DNA from: Brasenia schreberi
Taxonomy: Eukaryota; Streptophyta; Magnoliopsida; Nymphaeales; Cabombaceae
Assembly (NCBI GenBank): GCA_036023115.1
Contig: JAYKKT010000056.1
Coordinates: forward strand, 4,027,501 to 4,091,500
Direction of reading: 5' to 3'
DNA: 64,000 nt
The position numbers and the translations under genes are program-made. The notes under the pieces are model-generated. The model ran no database searches, was not told the DNA's origin, and was given only the letters and a program-made list of their open reading frames with translations. Below are positions 12,894-22,431 of this stretch, piece by piece (the stretch's first letter is position 1; each line of letters begins with the position of its first letter).

Positions 12894-13990
12894 ATGGTTT
12901 TGGGAAGAGGCAGTGCATTTCTGGCCGTGGCTGTTCTCTGCATCCTGGCATGCAGCCAAGGTGCAAATGGTGCAACTTATATCGTCGGAGACATTAGGGG
13001 TTGGACCTTCAACGTTGCTAATTGGCCGGCTGGAAAAAGTTTCCGTGCAGGGGATGTGCTTAGTAAGAGCCTTTCTATCTCATCATGTTTCTTCTCTTCT
13101 TTCTTTGTTTCATGAAAAGAAAAAACTCATTTTAGTTGGTTTAGCATGAAAAAAAGTGTACGAACCAATGTTATGTGTATCGTCCTTGTATAATACGGAA
13201 CATATCGTATAGTATCATGAGAAATTATGATATGATATATTACATTGTATTGTAAGAGCCTATGTCATCCGTATCGTGCGTTCCATTCTTACAAAAATGG
13301 TCTTGAAATGAACACAGATTGATCTTATCTTGTTTTTTTTGGTAATATTTTGTTTTTGGTAAGAGAGACTTCTTGCCTTAGCCTCTGTGTAATTGAAATA
13401 AGCAGTTCCAAAAGGTTTCAATACTTTCTCAATCGAGTTTCACATGCCACAAATTAAGAAAATAGCCTAACATAGTTCTTGATTTTTACTAGATTTTTTG
13501 TTTTTTTAATATTTAAAAAATTACAGATAAGGTACAACAACATCTAAGGCATCGAGAAATGCATGGGTTTCTCAATGTATTTGGATGGCTCCGATACGTT
13601 CGAATCTTAGGTCATCTGACATATGATTCTACTCTCAGAGCATGACTAATGTCATTTGGCATATGCTTCTACCGTCTTCTAACAAAGCGAAGCCTTATCC
13701 CGCACTAAGTGGTGTCTGCTACAGGATTTCCTGGTTACCAACGTGATTTTACTCTATCTAATGGTGTTAATTTCCTGTTGGTGTTGATAGTTTTCAAGTA
13801 CAACCCGTCGTTCCACAACACTGTGGTGGTGAACCCCGCCGCTTACCAGAGCTGCGTTGCGCCAAGGGATGCTAGGACTTATATTACCGGTTATGACCGC
13901 ATCACTCTGGCAAGGGGAATGAACTCCTTCATCTGTACATTCGCTGGGCATTGCCAGGCAGGGATGAAGATCCAAGTCTATGCCGCATAG
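12894..13990 (+). CDS. Plantacyanin (basic blue copper protein), two exons
   Basis: Exons are 12894-13062 and 13791-13990, giving 122 residues. Splicing at A|GTAAG and GATAG|TT restores an Ile codon (residue 57) and joins GDVL to IFKYNPSFHN, the usual phytocyanin intron site. Residues 1-27 form a signal peptide (hydrophobic AFLAVAVLCILAC, then ANGA), so the protein is probably secreted to the cell wall. The type 1 copper ligands are all present: His65, Cys105, His110 and Met115 in the CX4HX4M pattern. Met as axial ligand marks a plantacyanin, not a stellacyanin. Cys78 and Cys111 would form the fold's disulphide. There is no C-terminal extension or GPI signal. The family carries single electrons; roles in pollen tube guidance and stress are reported for relatives. 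The ATG at 12894 is chosen because it directly precedes the signal peptide. The gene has no defects and lies between repeats. Confidence 0.95.
13063..13790 (+). other. Plantacyanin intron (728 bp)
   Basis: Begins GTAAGAG and ends TTGATAG, phase 1. The 3' end is T-rich, though the tract close to the acceptor is weak. The inside is AT-rich with no recognisable gene; open frames that run from exon 1 into it or from it into exon 2 are artefacts of missing the splice. Confidence 0.9.
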
Positions 13991-14164
13991 ATACACTCTG
14001 CAATCTGCAAACTGCAATCTGTTATGTTTCAATAGATGGAGGTGGTCATTGCCTGTGTGAGATGATACATTACTACATAGCGAGTACACTATCAACCAGC
14101 AACTCTAGGTGCAATCGATATGTATGTTCTGTAATTCCTCTCGTCTATGGTGTTTTGGGTGATA

Positions 14165-14170
14165 AATAAA
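14165..14170 (+). terminator. Polyadenylation signal of the plantacyanin gene
   Basis: AATAAA, 175 bp after the stop codon, following a T/G-rich stretch. This is a usual distance for a plant 3' untranslated region. Confidence 0.6.
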
Positions 14171-14183
14171 GAGGATTTAGATT

Positions 14184-14235
14184 ACTCTCTCTCTCTGTCT
14201 CTCTGTCTCTCTGTCTGTGTGTGTGTGTGTGTGTG
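14184..14235. repeat. (CT)n(GT)n microsatellite
   Basis: Alternating CT with a few GTCT breaks runs into alternating GT. It lies just beyond the plantacyanin polyadenylation signal. Confidence 0.95.
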
Positions 14236-14379
14236 CATATATGTGCGTTTGTGTGCGGGGCGCGCACATGATGACTCCCATGAAAAGTGTGATATGTCAA
14301 GTGCAACTTCACTTATTATAATGTCCTACTGCTAGTAGATCGCTGAGAAAGTTAAATATAGCCAAGGGTGTTGCATCCA

Positions 14380-14830
14380 GTAGGTTCGATTCAATAACCA
14401 AACGGAACCCAACCAATTGAAAACCAAATTGTCTTGGCATTATAAGAACAAAACTGAACCAAATTCTATTGGCAAACTAACCAAACATAAACTATTTGGC
14501 TTGGTTAGGTTCAGTTATTTGGTTTAGGCTCAGCTGCATAATGTTATGTTTGGGCACATGATTTGCAAACACCAACCAAAATATATATAGTGCAGAGCGA
14601 CGTTTAGGAATGGAAAGAAACGGGTTTTCGTTGAGCGATCAAAGCCAATTTTACATATATCTAATGCATATGTATGTGTGTGTGTGTGTCATCTATTTGG
14701 TTAGCTTAGTTTTCTTTCAGTTTTGAGCTTTGAAAAACAAACAAAATTAACTGATTTTTTTATTTTTCAAAATTTAAACCAAACCGAACTAACCAAAAGC
14801 CCAACCCTTATCAGACTTTAGATCGGTTTT
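14380..14830. repeat. AACCAAA/TTTGGTT-rich inverted-repeat stretch
   Basis: AACCAAAC, AACTGAACCAAA and AACTAACCAAAC words near 14395-14490 are answered by TTTGGCTTGGTTAGG and TTATTTGGTTT near 14497-14525. The theme returns at 14695-14795. It is probably a miniature or decayed DNA transposon of the same style as 10690-11040. No target duplication was found. Confidence 0.45.
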
Positions 14831-15577
14831 AACATTACTGCGCTCACCCTTAAGTGCAGCCCTTGGTAACCCAAGAATCATGTAGTGATAAAATTCTCTG
14901 TAATTTTCATCTACTAAAGCAAACCAAAATACATGATTTTCGGAGATTTAAAGTTTTTTTTTCACCCTTAGATTATCAAACATAAGAACCTAGTCTAGCC
15001 CAAAATTGAGAATTCTCTGCCCTGAGTCTAACCAACATTCAATACCATCCCCTCCCCATCTTTGCCAACATGGAACCCCAACTTAGGTATAGTTGGGCCT
15101 GAGTGACTTCATCATTTTTCTTTTGTTACAAGAGAGGGCCGAAGCCTAACACCCACACATGAACCTTTTAGGAGTTGAACTCCCCACCAGGGACAATGAC
15201 GCTAGACCGCCGTGTGTCGTTGAGCTAGTGCTCCCAGTTCGACTCTTAATTATTTATCTCAAACTCAGCTCCCAAAACATAACGTCAACTTTTACTCACC
15301 CTAAACATGGAACCCCAACTTACCCACTACACGGCCCCCAGTTGTGGACATGCCCATGGGGAAAGTATAAAATCCAGGGAAATGGAATCTGTGTAGGCGG
15401 TTTAACGTTTTCAAAAAGTTGTTTTAGAACCCTCACTGCATTTCACCGAACGAAACTTTTACTCGCCCTAAATGAATTTCTTGATCTACCTCTGTTCTGA
15501 AGAAGACATATAACGCTAACTGCAGAAATGAATACCGCCACCTACCACCCACGTATTAGTAACATGGATTACTCGAT

Positions 15578-15580
<3 letters not shown>
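14831..15580. other. Non-coding stretch
   Basis: No gene recognised. The open frame at 15159-15500 shows no family signature. The word GAGGCC(A/G)AAGCCTAAC occurs near 15133 and near 15783, hinting at a short dispersed repeat. Confidence 0.5.
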
Positions 15581-15643
<63 letters not shown>

Positions 15644-15735
15644 ATTTATGTATGTATATATATGTATGTATATGTATGTGTATATGTATATATGTGCATA
15701 TGTCTATATGTATGTGTATATGTATATATGTGCAT
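15581..15735. repeat. (TA)n microsatellite grading into TATG/TGTA repeats
   Basis: About 27 TA units (15581-15635) are followed by about 100 bp of imperfect TATG/TATATG repeats. Open frames rich in Ile-Tyr across it are not genes. Confidence 0.95.
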
Positions 15736-16041
15736 AAATTTGTCGTTCATATTTATTAGTATTTTTTCTTTTGGTTACAAGTGGAGGCCAAAGCCTAACA
15801 TGGAATCGAAATTGGCACTTTAAGTGTCCATTATTTTGTGACACCTTATCGCAGACCTCTAGAGGGGAGAAACTTATCTGTACTGCCGCCATTCCATGGA
15901 TGTACGTACAGACTGATGAAATGCATGTGATGACTTGATATCCCGATACTTATTTGTTTTATATATGGAGAAACTAACCCATCTCAAACAGCATAAAGTA
16001 CACAAAGGCCAATGGTACCCATTTAGCATTTGCAAGGATGC
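15736..16041. other. Non-coding stretch
   Basis: AT-rich, no gene recognised. It contains the GAGGCCAAAGCCTAAC copy at about 15783. Confidence 0.5.
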
Positions 16042-16605
16042 AGTCACTCTGTCATGCATTTGATGTTTATAGATGATCTTATTGTTGAAGCATCACTTGA
16101 TCAAGTCATCTGCCTTATGGAAACACTGGAGGAATTTGGAGTAATGACGGGCCAAATCATTAATATCCAAATCAAGTATCTTTATACGCGCAACGTGGCT
16201 CAGACCTTGTGCAAAGAAATGGAACAGCAGGCTGGAATTGCTGAAACGGCCTCCTTGAGGAGCTATCTTGGGATGTCCATGTCTCTGAGCACTCACTGGG
16301 GACCAAGATTGAATCATCAAAGTGTGTAGGAAGCTTGCCGAATGGAAAATGACAAGCTTATTTATTGCTGAAAAAAAAAACTAGCTCAGCCAGTGATCTG
16401 ATGCAAGTCATGCTTCCGCCCAAAAATTGCATACAACGACTTGAAAGTATCCAATGAATTTCATTTGGTACACGGAGAGGACTCTCAGAAGTTGCATTAA
16501 GTTGCTTGCCCTACTCTTTGTATGCGTAAGCGCTTGGGTGGGCTGAATACGAAGGACATCCAATGCCTCAATGAAGTTTGCCTCTTGAGGCTGTACCTAT
16601 GTTGC
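16042..16605 (+). pseudogene. L1-type LINE reverse transcriptase fragment
   Basis: The open part 16030-16329 reads HLMFIDDLIVEAS, where plant L1 elements have LMFADDL (the catalytic Asp pair is kept). It then has LEEFGVMTGQIIN and SLRSYLGMSMS, the usual FS.SGL.IN and RYLGVPL blocks that follow the active site. Further on, after stops and frame changes, KRLGGLNTKDIQCLNEVCLLRL (16525-16590) matches the C-terminal block that ends with LGGLG.K. The endonuclease, the N-terminal RT and the 3' tail are missing. It is a short, inactive relic and is unrelated to the RTE LINEs that follow. Confidence 0.75.
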
Positions 16606-16921
16606 AGGGTATGCCCAAATGGGCAACGTACCCGTATCCGTTATCTACCGGGTATGGGTATGCATATTAGTATGACAGATACATACCGACATTTTAAAAT
16701 GTGTATCAATACACATAGACATATACTGGTACGTGTACCCAATTTTGGGTACATTAAGTACCCGCATAAGGTACTTAATGGATTGGATTACCCATACATT
16801 GCCCGATCCAAAACTCAACTATAAATTTAAAAAACAAACTCTAAACGCAGCGTCTCTCAATGCTTGTGTCTCTCTCTGCTCTCAGTGCTCCCCTAGCATC
16901 TCTAGTGCTTTGAGAACCAGT
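16606..16921. other. Short palindrome-rich non-coding stretch
   Basis: Contains nested short palindromic words such as GGTACGTGTACC-like and GGGTACATTAAGTACCC (16725-16780). No gene recognised. Possibly a small DNA transposon relic. Confidence 0.45.
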
Positions 16922-17092
16922 ACCCTACGATAGAAATCCGGACGGTAGTCATCGATTTCTCTAGAGACCTTGATGAGGGGATAAGGAGGATCAACAAAGA
17001 AATCGTCGGGATTGATGTTGAATCCTTCTCAACAACGTTGGCGTTTTATATCCATACGCCAAATTTTTTCACGAGATGGATTGTGAGTTGTT

Positions 17093-20000
17093 AACTCCGC
17101 CCATGTAAGGGATCAACCTTGCATTGCCGGTCCCAAGCCCGAATAAAGGAGGAGGGTTGTGTTAGGCTTCCGACAGCCAGCGTAAAACGTCGTCAGATTT
17201 TGAAACATGGATTACAAAAATTATGAGCATTGCTTTGGGGCATCCCCGCCTAGCGACGTGCTGCAGAGCCCGATTGCAGTAAGAAGTAAGCAACGGCCAC
17301 TACATTTTTGCCCAAATATAGTGAAACAATTGCAGAGAGGATACCCACATCATGGACGGGTGTGGGTAAAGAAGTTAGTCCCGCTACATTATCGCCTGAA
17401 TGTAGTGAAAAATTTTCAGAGAGGGTCTCTGCATTTTGATTATGGACGGATGTAGGGGGTAAGGAAGCTAGTCCAAGATAGTAAGATTCGTATTGGTTCT
17501 TGCAATATCGGAACATTATCGAATAAGCTAATGGAGGTGGTAGATACTATGATTCGGAGAAAGATTCATATTCTATGTTTACAAGAGACAAAATGGGTTG
17601 GAGAAAAAGCAAAGGACATAGAGGATACAGGTTTTAAATTATGGTACTGAGGTAAAGAAAAGGCTTGAAACGGAGTTGGTATTATCATAAATAAAGATTT
17701 AAAGAAGAATGTAGTAGACATACAACGATATGGTGACTGAATCATGACGTTGAAATTAGTGTTAGGAGTAGAGGTTTTGAATATAGTTTGTGCTTACGCA
17801 CCCCAAGTAGGACTAGAAGATAGTATAAAGACAGTTTTTTGGGAAGAGTTAGATAAGGTGTTTCAAAAGATTCCACAAAGGGAGATGATTTGTTTAGGAG
17901 GAGATTTAAATGGACATGTCGGTAAAGAGGCATTAGGATATCAAGGGATTCATGGAAACTTTGGTTTTGGGGATATAAACGAAGAAGGTAGGGAGATTTT
18001 AAATTTTGCTATGTCATTTGATCTCTTTATAGTCAATACTATCTTCAAAAAACGAGATGAACATTTAATTACTTATAAGAGTGGCTTATCAAAAAGACAA
18101 ATTGATTACTTTATTTGTAGAAAAAAGATAGAGCGTGTTATAAAGATTGTAAGGTAATTCCAGGAGAAAGCTTAACCACCCAACATCGACTTTTAGTTAT
18201 GGATTTACAAATAAAAAAAATGGACAAAGAAGAAAAGAGTGCATCGAGCTATTCGGACTAAATGGTGGAACCTCAAAAGGGAGAAAGAAGATATATTTAA
18301 ACAGAAAGTCCTTCAAGGAGATGTTTGAAATTATGTTGGCACACCCTGTGATATGTGGAACAATATGGCTATACATATTAGGAAAGTGGCGAAAGATGTG
18401 TTAGGGGTATCTAAGGGAGGTGTACCGACACAAAAAGAAGCTTGGTGGTGGAGTGAACTAGTACAAAATAAAATCAAGGCAAAGAGGGCATGTTACAAAT
18501 TACATTATGCTAAGAAAACTAGTGAAACTTTCTAGGCTTATAAGAAAGCAAAGAAGGAAGCGAAAAATGCCGTTAGTGAAGCAAAAGCTAAGATTTGGGA
18601 GGACTTATATAAAAAACTCAACTCAAAAGAGGGTGAAAAAGATATTTTTAGGATAGCTAGGGCTAGAGATAAGAAAACTAAAGATCTTAATTATATTAGA
18701 TGCATAAAAGATGAGGATGAAAAAATTTTAGTGGCAAATGATGATATAAGAAATAGATGGAAAAACTATTTTTATAATCTTTTTAATGAAAATAAAGATG
18801 TTAGTATTAGTTTAGGAGATTTAGCCAAGTCAGAAAAGTATATAAACCACAATTTCTACCGACATATTCAAAAGAATGAAGTCAAAGAGGCTCTTAAACA
18901 TATGAAGAGTGGTAAATCGGTAGGACCAGATAATATTCCTATAGAAGTTTAAAAGATACTAGGAGAAATAGGAATCACTTGGCTCAGAAGACTATTTAAT
19001 GAAATATGGAAAAACCAAAAGATGCCTGAGGAATAGAGAGCAAGTACACTTATACCCATATATAAGAACAAGGAAGACATTCAAAATTGTGCGAATTATT
19101 GAGGTATCAAGTTAATGAGTCATACTATGAAATTATGGGAAAGAATTATCGAACGTAGGTAAAGACAAGTATCAAGTACAACAGAGAACCAATTTGGATT
19201 TATGCCAGGCAAATCTACTATTGAAGCGATTCACCTTTTGAGACGTCTTATGGAACATTTTAGAGCAAAAAAAAAAGACCTTCACATGATATTTATTGAT
19301 CTAGAAAAAGCTTATGATAGGGTACCGAGAGAGGTTCTTTGGAGAACTTTGGAAAAAAGAGGTATCCCATTGACATATATTAACCTTATAAGAGACATGT
19401 ATGATGGTGCAAAAACATGTGTGAGGACTCATGAAGGAACGACATACTTCTTTGAAGTTAATATTGGGTTACATCAAGGATCAACTTTAAGTCCATACTT
19501 ATTTATAATGGTGATGGATGAGTTAACAAAACATATTCAAGATGAAGTACCTTAGTGTATGTTATTTGCAGATGACATTGTATTAGTGGAGGAGTCCAAG
19601 GAAAAAGTTAATAGAAAATTGGAACTATGGAGAGAAACATTAGAAAGCAAAGGCCTACAACTTAGTAGAACAAAGACAGAATATATGGAATGTAAGTTTG
19701 ATCATTTGACTACTTCAGAGGATATAGAAATTAAAATTGGCACACATTGCATTCTCCAAAAGGAAAGTTTTAAATACTTAGGGTCAATTTTTCAAAGTGA
19801 TGGAAGAATTGATGGAGATGTTACACATAGAATTAATGCTGGTTGGTTAAAATGGAGAGGAGCATCAGGTATTCTTTGTGATAAGAAGATACCATTAAAA
19901 TTAAAAGGTAAATATTATAGAGCAGCAATTAGGCCTGTCATGTTTTATGGTTCTGAGTATTGGGCAGTTAATCATCAACATGTACAAAAGATGTCTGTGA

Positions 20001-20296
20001 CAAAAATGAAGATGTTGAGATGAATGAGTAGTCATACAAGAAAAGACCGTATACATAATGAGGTTATTAGAAACAAATTAGGAGTGGCACCAATAGAGGA
20101 TAAAATGAAAGAACATCATTTAAGATGGTTTGGACATATAGAAAGAAGATCAAAAGAAGAACCTGTAAGAAGGTTAGAAAAACTAAATTTGAAAAGTATT
20201 AAAAGAGGTAGAGGACGACCACAAAAGTGTTGGAAAGAAACAATAAAAGGTATGGGAAAAGGCTTAGTTGTTGTTGTTGTTGTTGTTGTTGTTTGT
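17093..20296 (+). mobile_element. Full-length RTE-clade LINE, copy 1
   Basis: Both ends are fixed by a perfect 19-bp target duplication, AGATGGATTGTGAGTTGTT, at 17074-17092 and 20297-20315. The element starts AACTCCGCCCATGTAAGGG and ends in a (TTG)n tail (20266-20295), the tail type of plant RTE elements. Total 3204 bp. It carries one apurinic-endonuclease plus RT frame with many stops. About 90 bp before the tail, present in copies 2 and 3, are missing here. Confidence 0.93.
17207..20260 (+). pseudogene. RTE LINE endonuclease-reverse transcriptase ORF, copy 1
   Basis: The endonuclease domain shows RIGSCNIGTLSN (17488; W to C), LQETKW (17580), GGDLNGHVG (17899) and KRQIDYFICRK (18092). The RT shows [12 protein letters not shown] (18909), [10 protein letters not shown] (19301), [13 protein letters not shown] (19470) and the active site MLFADDIVL (19559). 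A C-terminal RGRGRPQKCW block lies near 20208. The frame is broken by about ten stops and at least one frameshift near 18127. Most stops replace Trp or Arg codons that are kept in the other copies. In the family the endonuclease nicks the target and the RT copies the RNA onto it. This copy is dead. Confidence 0.9.
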
Positions 20297-20481
20297 AGAT
20301 GGATTGTGAGTTGTTGAATAATTTGATTAAGGTCAATGTGGAGGGAACCACAAAGGTCACTCATGCTGTGCTTCTCGCGATGCTTAAGATGAAAAAAAGG
20401 AGTGATCATTAATATCGGCTCTGGTGCATCAATCGTGATTCCTTGAGATCCTCTCTACACTGTCTATGCCGCTACAAAGAC

Positions 20482-21514
20482 GTAATTTTTGTTGTTTTGG
20501 TTGAATCCATGAATGGTCTTTATTTACTTAGCAAGTACTTATTTTGATATAGCAAATCCACCTGCATGAATGTATGAATTCTGATTCATAATTCCTCTTC
20601 TTTTCTTGAAATCTCTTGCATACTTGTTTAGTTTCATGGATCATTTTATTGAATTGTTTACTTATTTGTCTAATGTTTTTATTTTGGATTGGATGATGTT
20701 ACTGAAGATTATTATCTCTTTTAATTTTTTTCATATGTAGTGTGCTTCAAGAAATTATTATCTTTTCTTGTCCTAGTATGGTACTGGATTCAACACTATC
20801 ATTGTTGAACCTAGTTGATCATATATAGCAGGCATATCTTAATGCTTATGTTTTCTCCTGATTTTCGATTACTTAGAGTGCATATATTTTGATATTTGGA
20901 AAAAATGCTACTATGAGCATGACAGTGTTTGTTGCCTTAAGTACATTTGTTGAACAATTGTGGGTTTCTTGTTGGTCATTTTCTTTTTTTTGTTTTGGTT
21001 TTGCACTTGTTGATATCTTCTTGTTCCATGTATTATAAAGGCAGAAAACATATGTGGCTTGGCCACTAGTGTCAATATGCTTGTCTATCTCGCTACTTGG
21101 ATTCAAATGTGCTTTTTGAGTTATTGTTTGTTTTTTTGCTCTTGATTGTGATTTCTGAATGATATCTAAAACGTGTCATCTTATCATCTATGGTAGTGAA
21201 TTTTGTGACTCTCGACAGTTTTGTATCCAATGTAGTTTTTATCATATTGTTAGCTAAGTTCGTCACCTTATACCATGTACCTAAGGAGGGAGAGATAAGT
21301 TGGCTACACTCTTGCTCCGTAGCTATTGAAGCATTACCTGTTGATATACTTCTCCGGTACATACATGGATTATGGGATAAATTGCTTTGCTAATAAATAT
21401 AGTTTCTCTTTTTTTAACCTTTTAGTTCATTATGCTTAATGTGATAGTGTTATTGGTGGAATCCATATATAACAAAAGGACTTTGGAAGTGACTTTGTTA
21501 CTTTTAATGTCAAG
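20482..21514. other. Non-coding stretch after the KCR relic
   Basis: T-rich sequence that starts with GT after the KCR exon and may be remaining KCR intron. I looked for the next KCR exon (the segment after YxxxK) and did not see it. The open frame at 21093-21362 (minus) has no known signature. Confidence 0.45.
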
Positions 21515-22023
21515 GATGATACTATCACCTTTCAGCATGCTATGACCTTATTTGATATTAAGCTTTAGAAGGAAGCCATTAACGATGAAATCCAATCAAT
21601 TCTCTCTATTGGTACTTGAGAATTAGTGAATTTGCCTACTAGTTGTTCTATTGTGGGTTATAAATGAATCTTTAAGAAGAAACTGAATGCATACATAACA
21701 AATAATAAGTACAAGGCTAGGTTAGTTGTCATGAGATACAAACAAAATATAGGAATAGATCATTTTGATACCTATTTATCAGATTTTCGGATGAGCACCA
21801 TTTGAGTGCTTATAGCATTGGCCTACGTATATGACCTCACAATCAATTAGATAGATGTAAAGATTGCTTTCTTAAATGGTAATATCCATAAGAAAATTTA
21901 TATGGATTAGCTAGAGAGATTTGTGGTTCATGAGAATGAATCTAAGGTCTATAAGCTTGTTAAATCATTATATGGTTTGAAGCAAGCCCCTAAGCAATAG
22001 CATGAAAAGTTTAATTATATAAT
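21515..22023 (+). pseudogene. Ty1/copia reverse transcriptase N-terminal fragment
   Basis: Translation with stops reads KEAINDEIQSI, then GYK*IFKKKLNA, NKYKARLVV, VLIALAYVYDLTIN, DVKIAFLNGNIHKKIYMD and KSLYGLKQAPKQ. These are the ordered blocks of copia RT up to just before the YVDD region. At least five stops interrupt it. It ends abruptly at the LTR of the next, minus-strand copia element, which appears to have inserted here. No LTR belonging to this fragment was found. Confidence 0.85.
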
Positions 22024-22431
22024 TGTAAATATTTGTCAATGAACGAAGGTTGATGTTGCACGAATCAAGATCACCAAGTCGCCAAGAGTTAAATGACATT
22101 CAATCACAAATGTCGTTCTTCAAGAATAATCAACAAGAGTGAAAGCACATACAAAACAAGTCAAAAAGCAGTGTTAGACTACATACTTTATTCATGTCTT
22201 AAAGTGGTTTTTATAGACAACCATATGTAAATAAATGATAGAAGAAAACAACAAGAAAAAGAGGGGAGCAAGAGGTAGTGTTGGCCCTAGCTAGCACTAG
22301 CCATTGGGGCTCCAACGTTTACTAGCCGTTGGAGCTTCCAACGGCTTTGGCCAGAGCCATGGTGGCCTTGGCCCTCCCTTATACCATGCCTTCACGCGCC
22401 CTAAGGGCCCATCCTATTATATACATTTACA
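22024..22431 (-). repeat. Copia 3' LTR (408 bp)
   Basis: On the minus strand it begins TGTAAATG and ends AAATATTTACA, giving a perfect 7-bp terminal inverted repeat TGTAAAT/ATTTACA. It directly follows the polypurine tract. The size is normal for a plant copia LTR. The pol frame reads a few codons into it. Confidence 0.8.

Larger units (their letters stand above)
16922..20481 (+). pseudogene. Very-long-chain 3-oxoacyl-CoA reductase (KCR) exon relic, split by a LINE
   Basis: Two pieces, 16922-17092 and 20316-20481, join across the LINE at 17093-20296. Translation gives TVVIDFSRDLDEGIRRI, then [48 protein letters not shown] and YTVYAATKT. This order is that of plant KCR proteins (short-chain dehydrogenase family), the second enzyme of the microsomal fatty-acid elongase, which reduces 3-oxoacyl-CoA. 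The catalytic Ser (GSGAS) and the Tyr of YAATK (YxxxK) are readable. A deleted G near 17019 (GATGTTGAATCC where GTTGGAATCC is expected), an added A near 20399 and a TGA near 20444 break it, besides the LINE. The N-terminal nucleotide-binding part is missing. A GT follows at 20482 where an intron could begin, which argues against a spliced retrocopy, but no later exon was found. Confidence 0.82.

Noticed and set aside
12868..13149. 93-codon frame overlapping plantacyanin exon 1
   Set aside because: Shifted frame of the real exon; gives no phytocyanin similarity.
13754..14095. 113-codon minus-strand frame
   Set aside because: Shadow of plantacyanin exon 2 on the opposite strand.
15528..15823. 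Ile-Tyr and Val-Tyr rich frames
   Set aside because: Direct translation of the (TA)n and TATG microsatellite.
20024..20317. Poly-Val end of a LINE frame
   Set aside because: The Val run is the (TTG)n tail read as protein; the frame also runs past the element into the target copy.
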